Shown in pieces: positions 24,601-33,304 of a stretch of 64,000 bases of DNA. The translations under genes and the position numbers were made by a program. This DNA is from Amphiura filiformis (taxonomy: Eukaryota > Echinodermata > Ophiuroidea > Amphilepidida > Amphiuridae): contig NW_027305508.1 of NCBI RefSeq assembly GCF_039555335.1, positions 901,001-965,000 on the forward strand, in the 5' to 3' direction. Below the pieces are notes generated by a model that was not told the DNA's origin, ran no database searches, and saw nothing but the letters and a program-made list of their open reading frames with translations. Position 1 is the stretch's first letter; each line of letters begins with the position of its first letter.

Positions 24601-26109
24601 CAGCTGTGCACAGCTTGCACAGATACTTCTAAAATTGAGCTCATTCTTTTATTTTTCAATATTTATATGTAATCTTTCAATATTTATCTGTAGTCCAAAA
24701 ATAGCAATTAGGAGCAAAATTGGCATAAGCATATATTTACCTTTATATATTTCTTTATATTAACATATATGCAAACATGAAACAAGCATATTGTGAAAGT
24801 ATCAAAGGGGTTTCTTATGAAATGGCACTTTACTAGTCAATGGCATAAATTTTTTTCAAACCGAGGCATTGAAATCATGCATTTAGAGAACATTTGCCAA
24901 AAATCATCCAAAATGGCCGATATGGCACAAAATCAAAATTGCACTAAGTCCAGGTGAACTTTTTTTTCACAACCAAAAATGTCAATGTTATTGGGTTTAA
25001 TATTACCAATTAGTAGGTGTATGCAAACAAAATCTTAAGTGCCATTGAAGCTCATTGACTCATTCACAACAATCGATGTTATCCACTTCTCTCATACATG
25101 TGTGACTTCTAACAAAAGGCGCGGGTTCCCATAGTATTCCTCATTCAAACCAATTCAATGTATGACCTTGGAGTTACCTGCATGACTTTCGCGGGCTATT
25201 TTGATACAGTTATGGTTGCACATTCAGGTACTTCTTTTGAAAGTCCTAAACAAGGTATAGCCAGCAGCAAGTTGTACATGGTATAGGCCTAAATATAAGA
25301 AAACGTTTAGGGTTGAGATCAGGTAAAAAATACATCGAATGAGCACGAAACTTTACATTTATGTTCAGAAAGGTGTCTTCTTAACATGATTCGAAAGGAG
25401 TATGGAAATTCCAAAGGGAAGCTGGTGATTTAATTTGTAACTCGAGATCTACTAGTTCAATTTTTTAACCGTTTTACAGAGGGTATGATAGAGGTATTAC
25501 TGGCAACTCTGCCAAAATACAGCTCAGTAGGCCAAGGTTTTCACCTGATCTTATTGATCTGAATATTTTGTGCCATTCTTGAGCAGTGCTGAACTCAGCC
25601 ACTGGCAATTAAGCGCACTGTGGCGATGGACCAATTTTGACTCGCACTTACAGTTACAGGAAAACGAAATAAGTTATGTTGCTGTAATTTGCAACATAGT
25701 TACAAATTATAATTGGCATTAACTTCCCCAAGTTTTACAGAAAAATAAAAGAATGAGCTCAATTTAGAAATATCTGTGCAAGCTGTGCACAGCTGAGCTC
25801 CCTGCATGTCTATGGGAGTGTTCTAATCAAGTTGATGGTTCATTGGTCATCCCTACCTTAAGTTGTGGAGTATAAGACTTTTGTTGGTGACGTCATCATG
25901 GTGTATCTGAATTTTCATCATGGAATACCAGACGACCCCATGAATCGGGTCGCCAAGAATGAAAATCAACATTTTGATAATTTTTTATTTTCTTTGTCCT
26001 TTTTCAGCGCAAACTGGCCTGGTTACGCTACATTGATGCTATTAGTTTCATTGTTTTCTCCATTGTGTTCGTCATTGGAGTCTCAGTAATTATGACTCAG
26101 CGAGAATGA
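6517..26109 (+). CDS. Cys-loop ligand-gated ion channel (nicotinic-receptor-like subunit), five exons, 5' exon missing
   Basis: Five exons, 6517-6653, 16977-17021, 20412-20521, 23129-23858 and 26008-26109, join in frame to about 374 codons ending in TGA at 26107-26109. In order they encode the helix-1/first beta-strand segment (KLIADLLAGY), loop D/A strands, the W-F-D-x-R-L-x-W and W-V-P motifs, the Cys-loop (C-x13-C with FPYD), four membrane helices and a short M3-M4 loop of about 38 residues. The 45-bp and 110-bp exons match the usual lengths of nicotinic receptor exons 3 and 4. The E-K pair before M2 predicts a cation channel in the plasma membrane. The vicinal cysteines of loop C and the loop-B tryptophan of alpha subunits are absent, so acetylcholine binding is doubtful. 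The signal-peptide exon is not identified. Confidence 0.9.
7083..7589 (+). mobile_element. Helitron-like 3' end with GGTCA-rich internal tandem repeats, copy 1
   Basis: The right end has the palindrome GTGGCTCGTGAGCCAC (7563-7578), then 7 bp, then CTAG (7586-7589). This is the hairpin-plus-CTRR structure that defines Helitron 3' ends. Upstream are ~100-bp tandem units with 'gaggtcaaaggtca', 'aaatttaaagttgctccgat' and 'aatgatccctgacac'. The left end is not defined and no Rep/helicase frame is present, so this is a non-autonomous remnant. Confidence 0.6.
7590..8484 (+). mobile_element. Helitron-like 3' end with GGTCA-rich internal repeats, copy 2
   Basis: It ends with GTGGCTCTTGAGCCAC (8458-8473), 7 bp, then CTAG (8481-8484) followed by T, as expected for A|T insertion. 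The last ~60 bp match copy 1 nearly exactly ('tcaatcagaagccrccgcct'). Internal units carry 'ggcccgattgggcttaaact'. The duplicated ends suggest tandem or nested insertion. An (AAAC)n tract sits at 8016-8037. Confidence 0.6.
9110..9451. mobile_element. TTAA-flanked foldback element, 342 bp
   Basis: TTAA at 9106-9109 and 9452-9455 flank inverted arms of about 150 bp starting GGTGGTACTACACCCC and ending GGGGTGTAGTACCACC. TTAA target duplications are typical of piggyBac-type transposition. No transposase. A one-armed copy lies at 53031-53240. Confidence 0.85.
9535..9566. repeat. (GTT)n microsatellite
   Basis: About ten GTT units in the first large channel intron, adjacent to T-rich sequence. Confidence 0.9.
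10530..10674. repeat. Perfect 60-bp-arm palindrome with 25-nt loop
   Basis: 10530-10589 and 10615-10674 are exact reverse complements (GTAAATAGACATTATGGATT at the outer left end). The arms and loop contain 'gacgaaatattgtagtgagt' on the minus strand, resembling 'gacgaaatattgaggttagt' in the arm of the Penelope-like element at 35651-35670. It may be two head-to-head ends of such an element. Confidence 0.85.
10790..11525 (+). mobile_element. Helitron-like element with GGTCA-rich repeats, second family
   Basis: The 3' end has hairpin TGCGCTCTGTGAGCGCA (11497-11513), 8 bp, then CTAG (11522-11525) followed by T. The interior has 3-4 diverged ~125-bp units with 'tcaggtcaaaggtcatgcag', 'atctgtaaggggtacgggac' and 'catgaccaggggaacatttt'. 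The left boundary is approximate. Non-autonomous. Confidence 0.6.
11858..12404. mobile_element. Inverted-repeat element interrupted by a SINE
   Basis: The left arm 11858-11930 and right arm 12345-12404 are inverted ('ttcaattgaagacc', 'gcgcaagaagaycgtaagtc', 'cccctcaacatgtata'). They are separated by a SINE at 12034-12296. No transposase; non-autonomous DNA element. The short frame across the left arm is not a gene. Confidence 0.75.
12034..12296 (+). mobile_element. tRNA-derived SINE
   Basis: It starts with a B-box-like GGGTTCGAACCCCC, continues 'gttgcgtccttgggcaagac' as in many marine-animal SINEs, and ends in a (TTA)n tail at 12276-12296. The A box is not intact, so the head is truncated. 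Inserted between the arms of the surrounding inverted-repeat element. Confidence 0.7.
12405..13742. other. Intronic stretch without recognised features
   Basis: Part of the 10.3-kb channel intron between 6653 and 16977. A short frame at 13588-13773 (ACCEKISDEERLTKW) faintly resembles repeat-borne proteins but is too short to call. Nothing else is supported. Confidence 0.4.
13743..13975. mobile_element. Half copy of the 'GTGCAATAATTATG' foldback family
   Basis: It begins with GCTGTGCAATAATTATGACC, then G-rich units ('ggcaagaaatttttggcgag'), and ends in 'cctgctcgctgcgctcgcaa'. That last block also occurs inverted inside the complete element at 35115-35545. The other terminus is missing. Confidence 0.6.
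13976..16976. other. Intronic stretch: repeat fragments only
   Basis: 13985-14140 matches 21255-21350 ('ttgccaggcttattgataat', 'cgtatggtattg'). 14980-15290 matches 28230-28580 ('tcaaatattttctat', 'tttcaaaggtttccatg'). 16150-16350 holds a frame with KSKVDLAKFPHCKRSLIPH that resembles a protein type found in repeats. No host exon was seen between 6653 and 16977. Confidence 0.45.
16977..17021 (+). CDS. Channel exon 3, 45 bp
   Basis: Exactly 45 bp between 'caaaaatag' and 'gtaagtga', encoding DETKELAIANGFLFR in phase 0. It corresponds to the loop D strand (DEkNq-l-tN-wl in nicotinic receptors) and has the same length as exon 3 in vertebrate nicotinic genes. It is far below typical ORF-finder limits. 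Confidence 0.85.
17240..17465 (-). mobile_element. tRNA-head SINE-like element, copy 1
   Basis: On the minus strand the head reads 'agttcattggtagagcacca', a tRNA A-box-like sequence, followed by 'gcgcagtcacctttggagcc' and a body ending 'gtgggttaaaccggttttag'. A near copy lies at 42300-42540 on the plus strand. The end of the body is duplicated at 17051-17104. Confidence 0.6.
17477..19548 (-). mobile_element. Penelope-like retroelement remnant with inverted flanking arms
   Basis: On the minus strand, 19456-18794 encodes a segment with LLAKGLNFA, KPPKSN and ILPADKGKATVVMD, the conserved region ahead of the reverse transcriptase of Penelope-like elements. 18549-18238 has SHDVVSLFTNTPV, an RT motif. 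18030-17830 encodes a GIY-YIG-type nuclease (CVYEIPC ... TYIGETKRQFG). The arms 17477-17716 and 19318-19548 are inverted copies of each other, like the terminal arrangements known for this class. The element is broken and not active. Confidence 0.75.
19645..20244. mobile_element. TTAA-flanked long foldback element, 600 bp, family 2
   Basis: TTAA at 19641-19644 and 20245-20248. The arms begin GGGATGGGGTATGAACG and end with CGCTCATTCCAGATCCC and are near-palindromic almost to the centre ('agccgacgatcaattgaaaa' on both sides). It is a relative of the element that splits the LRR receptor at 58956-59611. No transposase. Confidence 0.85.
20412..20521 (+). CDS. Channel exon 4, 110 bp
   Basis: Acceptor 'catttctacag', donor 'gtaagata', 110 bp, phase 0 in and 2 out. 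It encodes FWFDHRLQW, then DYNGTQVITI and a T-I-W-V-P-H-I run, the canonical W-x-D-x-R-L-x-W ... Y-x-G ... I-W-x-P signature of Cys-loop receptors. Its length equals nicotinic receptor exon 4. Confidence 0.9.
20522..21924. other. Channel intron: no exon seen, G-rich tracts
   Basis: It contains a poly-G run at 21181-21193, another of about 19 G at 21866-21883, and the repeat 21130-21350 shared with 13985-14140. Short open frames here come from repeats. Confidence 0.5.
21925..22428. repeat. Pair of ~93-bp direct repeats around a 317-bp insert
   Basis: 21925-22016 and 22334-22428 are nearly identical ('ccacacgatgtgcgtt', 'gaggtgggaaatatctttct', 'ttagtttgagacgctaa'). The insert holds no recognised coding sequence. 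This could be a tandem duplication or a small direct-repeat-bounded element. Confidence 0.7.
23129..23858 (+). CDS. Channel exon 5 (Cys-loop, M1-M3, intracellular loop)
   Basis: Acceptor 'ttttatttcag', donor 'gtaagtag'. The first base completes the AGT codon begun in exon 4. The Cys-loop cysteines are encoded at 23220 and 23262, 13 residues apart, with FPYD between. M1 (KLIIPSVLSSFLILATFLIP), M2 starting at NEKITL and M3 (ILGQLLAFSLFVDFF) follow, then a short polar loop with NGDSQSDSGD. If the last intron is kept, the frame stops 10 codons later at 23888. Confidence 0.92.
23938..24290. repeat. AT-rich minisatellite of ~15-bp 'tttatcccagaaaaa' units
   Basis: Many degenerate copies of TTTATCCCAGAAAAA fill the start of the last channel intron. 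The frame of 73 codons across it with repeated IPEK is a by-product of the repeat and has no ATG start. Confidence 0.85.
24351..24540. mobile_element. Small MITE, 190 bp
   Basis: Ends ATTCGCTGTCGTAGTGCACG and CGTGCACTACGACAGGGAAT form ~23-bp inverted repeats. No coding capacity. It abuts the larger foldback element at 24542. Confidence 0.75.
24542..25854. mobile_element. 1.3-kb foldback element
   Basis: The left arm 24542-24660 and right arm 25737-25854 are inverted with few differences, starting AGGGATGACCAATGAACCAT and including 'gcacagctgagctccctgca'. The interior of about 1.1 kb has no long frame. Non-autonomous DNA transposon in the last channel intron. Confidence 0.8.
26008..26109 (+). 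CDS. Channel last exon (M4 and stop)
   Basis: The acceptor 'cctttttcag' is followed by RKLAWLRYIDAISF and a hydrophobic helix ending in VIMTQRE and TGA. The W-x-x-x-x-D pattern at the start of M4 is typical of the family. The extracellular tail is very short. 102 bp, joined in phase 0 to exon 5. Confidence 0.88.
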   Translation, partial: RKLAWLRYIDAISFIVFSIVFVIGVSVIMTQRE

Positions 26110-26389
26110 GACAATGTGGAATACTACTGATTGCATCAACATACAGCAACAAAAGATGTAAATTTAAATCAATGTCCTGTGTTCATGTAAAAACCAATGA
26201 TATGCAATGAAACCTAATGTTGCGCTTTGCTTTGAATATCGTTTTGCGAATATTGTTAATTAAACCATAGTATATTATTACTCGAAAATCCTTGATTAAA
26301 CGCGATCACATAAAAGAATTCAAAAGCTGTAAGTAGTAGTGTTGTTATTATTAAAATTAGGCCTATAAATTTATTATGGTTATATTATA

Positions 26390-27043
26390 TACTGCGCCAA
26401 TAAAGTATCCTTACACTTGGAAAAATAATCACAATTTCCAAACTAAACAATATTGGAGTAAATTTGATTTTTTAATAGATGCACTGTCTAATCCTGCACA
26501 TTATGACACCATATTGAATCCAATGTGACTTCAAGAAGTAAAGTTACAAGCATTGGATTAGGCGAAGGTCCAGTTTCAAAAGTGACAAGATGGCCTATTC
26601 AAAACTCCACAGACCACAAATCTGGTTTGAGAGTGGTGAATGGCTAATTTATGCGTTTGGCTTTAATTTAAAACAAAAGGAACAAAAAAAACTGAAACAA
26701 AAGAACTGACAAATAAAATGAAAGTTATGAAAAGTACAGAGAAGTAAAAACTGAAATAAAAACTGCTTTAAATAACGCTTCATTGAAGAAACTGTATTGT
26801 CTCTTTGTTGCGCTTGTTGGAATCTTTTTGCGCCTTGTATAGGCCAGTTTGTCACTTTTAAAACGGGACCTTCGTCTATTCAATTGCTTGTAACTTTACT
26901 TCTTGAGGTCACATTGGATTCAATGTGTTGTCATAATGTGCAGGATTAGATAGAGCATCTATTAAAAAAATTTACCCCAATATTGTTCAGTTTTGAAATT
27001 GTGTTTATTTTTCCAAATGTAAGGATACTTTATTGGCGCAGTA
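26390..27043. mobile_element. Inverted-repeat element, TIR TACTGCGCCAATAAAGTATC
   Basis: Arms of about 190 bp run inward from TACTGCGCCAATAAAGTATC and its reverse complement at 27024-27043, with TA-rich flanks that suit a mariner-type TA target. The interior is AT-rich with no transposase. It lies just 3' of the channel stop. A one-armed copy lies at 27838-28013. Confidence 0.8.
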
Positions 27044-27175
27044 TACTATTACTAAGCATTGTATATTTTATTATTATTATTATTATTTAAATATCAATAA
27101 TTTTATCTAGTGGAGCTTTCATAGTACACTTACGCCCTGTAAATAGAAAAAGTATAAACAGTTTACCATGTTTAC

Positions 27176-27572
27176 TAACGTTGGTCCGATGTCGGCATTC
27201 CGACCGTCATATTAAGGTTTGTGCGACGACGTTAACCCAACCTCGGCGTAACGACCGCCATTTTAAGATTGGCTGGCTACATTGACTCGACGTTGGCATA
27301 CCAACCATCATTTATAAGGTTGGTACAACAACGTTGGTCCAACCTGGGCGTACCTACCGTCACTTTAACGTTTGCAAACTACGTTGACCCGACCATACCG
27401 ATCATCATTTTAAGGTTGGCACAACAACGTTAGCCTAATATAACGTCGGCGTACTGACCGTCATTTTAAAGTTGGCTAGTTTAAGTTGGCTCGACGTTGG
27501 CATACCGACCATCATTGAAGGTTGGCTCAACAACGGAAGCATGCCAACTGTCGTTTTAAGGGTTGGTGGAAT
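27176..27572. repeat. Minisatellite, ~57-bp unit in ~115-bp dimers
   Basis: About seven degenerate units share 'acgttggc/tccgacgt', 'ggcataccgaccatcatttt' and 'aaggttggcacaacaacgtt'. Alternate units differ (gaccgtcatttt versus gaccatcatttt), suggesting a dimer repeat. Confidence 0.8.
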
Positions 27573-27837
27573 TGTTTTTTTGAAATTTCCCAGAAATGGG
27601 AGGAATTTGCCATGTTTACTGTGAATTGTTGCCTAGCACATTGATCATAGGTTCAAAATTGATGGTGCACACCAATGACCAAACTCTCTAGTTTTATATT
27701 TGAGCATGGTCACTTGTTTAAAGTCATAGGAAATTATGTAAATAGGCCTGTGTATATAATGTTACATTTCTGCTCGCGCACTTTTTCACTCAGCCGAGAT
27801 TTCATAACTTTCCCTTGGGCCGATCTCCCCATCATTT

Positions 27838-28013
27838 GTCTAATCAAATGCTTGTAACTTTGCTTCTTGAAGTCACAATGGATTCAATGTGGTGTCATAA
27901 TGTGCAGGATCAGCTAGTGCATCTATTAAAAAAACAAATTTACCCCAATATTGTTCAGTTTGGGAATTGTGATTATTTTTCCAACTGTAAGGATACTTTA
28001 TTGGCGCAGTATA
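27838..28013. mobile_element. One-armed copy of the TACTGCGCC element
   Basis: Matches the right arm of 26390-27043 from 'aatgcttgtaactttrcttc' to 'actttattggcgcagtat'. The other arm is missing, so this is a truncated or solo arm. Confidence 0.75.
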
Positions 28014-28029
28014 TAAGTAGGACCTAAGT

Positions 28030-28078
28030 TTTTGTTTGTTTGTTTGTTTGTTTGTTTGTTTGTTTGTTTGTTTGTTTT
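28030..28078. repeat. (GTTT)n microsatellite
   Basis: Around eleven GTTT units in uninterrupted array. Confidence 0.95.
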
Positions 28079-29107
28079 TTCAATTTACCTCATTAGTTTG
28101 ACTTAAAATGACCAGAAAACTTTCCTTACATTGTAGCTCATTGTTACTAATAATATTTTAAAACCTTTTGGCAAAGAATGATCAAATTAAAATTTGACCT
28201 AAATCGTTAAGGCTTTAATAAAGAACATAACTAACGCAAAATTGCATGGTAAAAGGAGCCCATGTGTACGAGCGTACGTTATAATTTATATGTCAAATAT
28301 TTTCTATATCTATAGAAAGTTAACGGACTGGTCCAGAATAGGTAAATATCTGTTCACTGCAATCCCGACTGCAATCTATTGAAAAATAATAATGTCAATA
28401 ATATTGTTGACATGACAGGGAATGACTCATATCCCCGGAATTTATCTGTACATTATTTTTTTCAAAGGTTTCCATGGGTACTTAATTCATATGAAGAAAC
28501 TTGAATAACTTCCTTTGTATTTTGCAGACACTAACAATGAAGTTCGTTACAGGTAGATGACTATTTAGTTACGATAATGAAAATAATGGCTAGTGTAACG
28601 GTAATTGTGTAGGACGCCATCTACATTGTGTATTTGTAATTTGTATCTCTCATACCCCGGTAGGGGTCGATAGGGATCGAATAAAAGTTCCAGGTGGCGG
28701 CGGATGCGATATATCGCCATTTTTCACGTCGCCATTGGATTAACACATAATCATGAAATCTTCACAAACAATTCTAAATTTGTTATGTGGTGTCCAAACA
28801 AAATTATCTTACTCTAAAATCGTTGGGGTACGACAATGTACCACACTGTAAGTATGTTGTTTTTCAATTTATAAACTGCTAACCGTATATTTTTTGAATG
28901 GGGCTGTCAGCCTTGTATTTTCGCGCCTCGAACGCGGGCTCGAACGTCACGTCTCGCGTGACCTATACCGCCTGAAAACACTAACCGGTGTGTCTGTGTA
29001 TGTGTGTATGTTAAGGTTATCAACTATTTTTTACCTGCCAAGTTGCGATTTGGTACAGCATCTTACGAATGGTAGTGAGCTTTGGCAAAATTGCATATTG
29101 ATCATTT
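28079..29107. other. Intergenic stretch with dispersed repeats
   Basis: 28230-28580 matches 14980-15290. 29008-29107 is copy B of the ~105-bp repeat at 1467-1572. No exon was recognised. Confidence 0.45.
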
Positions 29108-29113
29108 CATAGC

Positions 29114-29154
<41 letters not shown>
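29108..29154. repeat. (AAT)n tract, probable retroelement tail
   Basis: About 14 AAT units followed by 'tataagcatttgtaatgcgc'. On the minus strand this is the 3' end typical of SINE/LINE tails. The body is not recognised. Confidence 0.6.
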
Positions 29155-29276
29155 TATAAGCATTTGTAATGCGCCATTTATCTAGAAAATTAAATCTAAT
29201 TCAAGGCGTATGTACCATACCTCCCCGTTAACAAAGAGGGCATAGCAGTTCATTTATTTCATCAAATAATATTTAG

Positions 29277-29895
29277 AAATCACAAGATTTTGAATTAAAT
29301 CAAATACTTGAACTTACATTTTTTTGCAACTTGCTACGTTGCGTCTGAAACCATCAGACCGCTGAGCTGGTCATGTGACACTTTGAGACGGATAGGGATC
29401 GTCTTGATGGCCCGGACCCATGCTTGAGATAATTTGTGTCTCTCAGTCCCACTTTCTTATTAAGTGTCGGCTGCTCTACTCCCGGGCTCTACTCTCTCCC
29501 AGATGGCTTCCTTGATGCCTCACCTATGCCACGGTTCCTCCTTATCGAGAATCACTGCGTCCTCGGTGTCAATATTATGACCAGTGTCTTTAAGGTGGAG
29601 TTATACGGAGGAGTTTTGAGCCTCGATTATCTGGTTATATTGGGCCTCCTATGTTGATTGAATCTATATAGCTATCAAGGCTTGTTTTGTTTCACCAACA
29701 TATGCAGCAGAACAATCAGCGTCACCACACACTAATCCATACACTAAGTTGGAGCGTTTTTCTTTAGATTGTTTGTCTTTAACTTGCACGAGTTTGCCAC
29801 CGGGCCATCAAGACGATCCCTAGTCGTCACAAAGTGTCACATAATTATGTTGCCTATATAACAGTATTTGATTTAATTCAAAATCGTGTGATTCT
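29277..29895 (-). mobile_element. Penelope-like element fragment: GIY-YIG part with inverted arms
   Basis: On the minus strand, 29812-29440 gives peptide pieces such as LVYGLVCG...AAYVGETKQAL, then a region like HLKDTGHNIDTEDAVILDKE and WHR..IKEAIWE. These are the nuclease and C-terminal motifs of Penelope-like elements. Inverted arms 29277-29420 and 29808-29895 share 'gggatcgtcttgatggcccg' and 'attttgaattaaatcaaata'. No reverse transcriptase part is present. It is a broken remnant and old. Confidence 0.7.
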
Positions 29896-30533
29896 AACAA
29901 CTGAATGACTGAGAATATTCACTATTTAATATTTTAAAATGTCTTCTTCTCTTTGATTGTTATCATATGTGACGTGTCATGTCAAAAGGATACACTTTTG
30001 GGCAGGATCAAATGGAAAAATAGTTTGGGTTTGTTGCGAATTTGTGATGTTATTAATGTTCAAAATATTGTCTGATAGTTTCAGACCGGAATATAACTGG
30101 CATCTTGTATTTTTTGAGACAAGGTAATTCCTACTCTCGACATTGTCAATATTATTTTTAAAGGCCGATATCTCAATTTCCAATTTTATAATACCAGAAT
30201 TTATATACGAACTCAATATCTTTGCTTAATGTCCGATTTCATTGGGGAAAACAGCGTTGTGGAGCAAAATATCTCTATATTTAAGATATGTAAAAACCTT
30301 AAAATTGATAACCTGCCCAAAAGTGTCTCCTTTTGACATGACACGTCACATATATAGTTCGTTTTTTTGTAATTTAACTATTTCCTGCAGCCAGTCATAT
30401 TCGGATTTAATGTGTTTGTACATAAAATAAAATAAAATTGGAGATCGTGAAATTGTCAATTAATGTATACACATAACATTTATCATTAATTAACCAAATT
30501 TGACAACATTAAATGTGATAAAATTAATATTCC

Positions 30534-31413
30534 TTATGGTTTAAGCCTTATGTCATAAAGTTGCTTATAATACGGCATAGCTTGCCCGCTCAGTCGAACC
30601 ACATCTTGAGCATGTTGAGGAATTTCAGCTCTCGGCGGCGGCTTCGAGGCTGGATTAAATTTTGTGCTGGAAAAAGCTACTCCATAAGCATTCCCTATCT
30701 GATTCCCTAATATGAATGTCTTAGACACATACCAGTTCTTCTTGATTATATCATCCCCGGATTCCCATTTCAAGAGGCTATCGTTGTATGGTATCCCAAC
30801 TGCTTCACAGTATTGGCGTAGGATTGAAGCAGGGTGGTTTTGAAGATCATCAGCATCGACAATGACAGGACACGACTCTTCACCTTGTTCCTTGAGATGC
30901 GTCACCAAATCAGCAACAATCTTGAACGGATTCTCCTTTTGACGGATTCCATCACGGCATCCAATTGAACTGATCACTTGGAACGCCAGGTGGGAGAAAG
31001 TTCTGAATGAACAGTTTGCGCAATGACAGGAACGTTTTGGTTGGGTGTCTGATGATAAAGGTGTGACGGAAGCCACGTGGTATCATGTCAAGATGATTCG
31101 GGATAGATGTCACTATATCCTTGCAGAAAATTATCTTCTTTTCAGGATAATCAGCCTCCATGGTGTCCTTAACCCATTGGAAGGAGCAGATACTGTCTTC
31201 CCAACATTGTACCTCCACATTTGCATCTGAAGTTTTGGCAGCATTCTCCAAGAAAGAATCCACTCCGGGCAGGTCTTGGGTTTCTTTTTCTTCGTGGATT
31301 ACATAAATACCATCTACATAGCTGATGCATTTGGTGAGGACTGTGGTTAGTGACCTAGGGAGTCCCCACAGCATAACTCGCGCAGGCTTACGGGCAATCG
31401 CTGAGTCAGACAT
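30534..31413 (-). pseudogene. P-loop sulfotransferase-like gene, copy 1 (frameshifted)
   Basis: Same product as the intact copy at 47719-48621: P-loop WGLPRSLTTVL, RHPTKTFLSL and the C-terminal VIVDADDLQNH/NWYVSKT blocks are all present. It lacks about 10 codons after VIHE (AFASALITGP in copy 5, near 31290) and has a one-base deletion near 30967 that puts the two halves in different frames. Its first exon at 32400 has lost the TATA-like motif kept by copies 2 and 3. Most likely a recently dead gene. A sequencing error could explain the single base but not the 30-bp loss. Confidence 0.8.
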
Positions 31414-31488
31414 TGTGGATGGTCGATATAAAACAACAGCTAGTCTGCAACAAAAAATACAATCATTATAGATATAATTGCCATAAAA

Positions 31489-32115
31489 CGTCGGCCGTAT
31501 CACATACTGACGCCTGCAAAATACGCATTTCGAGACAATCGAACTTGAAAATCTAGCGATTTTCATTTGCTGCATAATCTTGATTAAAATTTTATTGTTG
31601 ATTAAAACCAGTTTAACAGTAATGCAAATATACCATATTTTCTATATTATTCACTTATCACTATCAAAGCATAACTTATTCTGTAAAAAATCAATATTAA
31701 ATAAATACGTCACAATGTGAAAAGGACTAATGCCAATTTCGCCGTTCAAATGACAAATACGTCGCGCAAATACGTCAGTATGAGAAACAGTTGCGCAAAT
31801 ACGTCAGTATGTGAAATGAGCCGCGCAAATACGTCGCGCAAATACGTCAGTATGTGAAACGGCAAATTCTTCAAATTGCAGATACGATATACTGGGCTTG
31901 CGCAGTATAGGTGATCGGCAAATACGTCGTTATGTGATGCAGACATTTCAAGGTTTTGTAAATACGACATAATTAAATTAATTACTATCTTACTAATTAA
32001 GCCACTTTGAGGCATGATTTTTGGTGAATATAGAGTAGAACATAACAAACTAACATACAAATTTTCTCAAAAATGTTTAAAATGTCGAATACGTCAGTAT
32101 GTGATACGGCCGACG
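31489..32115. mobile_element. MITE with 24-bp TIRs and repeated 'AATACGTCAGTATGTGA' motifs
   Basis: The ends CGTCGGCCGTATCACATA... (31489-31512) and ...TATGTGATACGGCCGACG (32092-32115) are perfect inverted repeats. Between 31700 and 31940 'aatacgtc' followed by 'gtatgtga'-like sequence recurs at least five times, like sub-terminal transposase binding sites. It sits in the 5' intron of sulfotransferase-like copy 1. Confidence 0.8.
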
Positions 32116-32399
32116 AAAAGCACTTTAATCCGAATACTCTGTTGTGCTGAAGAGCACAAAAGGCGCTGCAATAAAAAAAAAATCACGGATAATCGTAAAC
32201 TACATCATGGTACATGGACATATAGAAAGATCTCAAGAGCGGCACTTAACTACCAATATATCTCAGACGTGAGAGAACTATAATGTTACCGACATGCAAC
32301 AGGCATACGCCCACCTCCTATACATTATCAGCCAGGAATAATTAGGCGTAGCGTAGGGTAGATACTTTATAGTATTAATATATGTTTAAATTTCCTTAC

Positions 32400-32475
32400 C
32401 TTAACGAGGACCTTATTAAAAATGTTATTCGAAAGTTTTAAGTCGATGGCTTTACAGCAGGCGATACCTCCCATT
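32400..32475 (-). promoter_or_regulatory. Copy 1 non-coding first exon and decayed promoter
   Basis: On the minus strand a first exon ends at the donor 'AAG|gtaagg' (last exon base 32400) and aligns with first exons at 39478, 45896 and 49218. The element 'ggctttataa' of the other copies reads 'ggctttacag' here, so the TATA-like box is lost. The 'tgtactttgg' and 'tttcacctgaccaataa' blocks further upstream are still shared with copy 5. Confidence 0.6.
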
Positions 32476-32886
32476 AGTACAGTTTTAATATTAATAATTA
32501 ATATGCTGTACTTTGGTCTTTGTGGTTATTTTCACCTGACCAATAATCTCTGTAACCCTTGTTTATACCCATGTAAATGACAGGTAGTGGTTTATGTATT
32601 TCTTTTGCAATTTTAAAAACTTTATTATTCTTTATATGCTTTTACATTAAAGGCCCATTCAGCGATTTGCCCATTCGGAGGATCGTTGGAATCATCGCAA
32701 TTCAGATATTTGCACTTCGTTTATATCATAGATATGATCACATAGCCTGCTAGTGGATAAGTCGAAAGCCGTGCATTAAAGACAAAATAAGATATTTCAT
32801 ATGGATCTGCAATATTTTTAAACACTTCAGAAAGTTTCTGCAATTTTACAATGGAGCCAAATTATAATTAGCCTTGGTCGATCCTT

Positions 32887-33304
32887 AAAGGAAGTCTCCG
32901 GCAATCACAACATTATGCCAACATTATGTAAGAAAAATAATTATCAAGCACGAATCACGTGGTTTTATATATTTAAAACAAACTCATAGTGACCATAACA
33001 ACGAATAAAAACATCCGTTTCTCAACACGCGATATTCAAAATTCCCGGGCGCCGAAATTATCGAGTACAATGACGTCCCAGTAATAAATTGCAGGCTGAC
33101 GACAATTGAGCACAAATAACCATTACGTCATTGCACTTAGACAATTATTTCGGCGCGGAAAATTTGAATTTCGCGTGTTGAGAGCCGACTGTTTATTCGT
33201 TTTTTATGGTCAATATGAGTTTGTTTTAAATAAAACCATGTGATTCGTGCTTGATAGTTTTTCTAACATATAAGGCATAATGTTATGATTGCCGGAGACT
33301 CTTT
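32887..33304. mobile_element. Foldback/MITE-like element, ~418 bp
   Basis: Inverted arms of about 150 bp: outer ends 'agtctccggcaatcacaaca' and 'tgattgccggagactcttt', with 'caagcacgaatcacgtggtt' and 'acacgcgatattcaaa' blocks repeated inverted at the right. No coding capacity. Confidence 0.8.
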
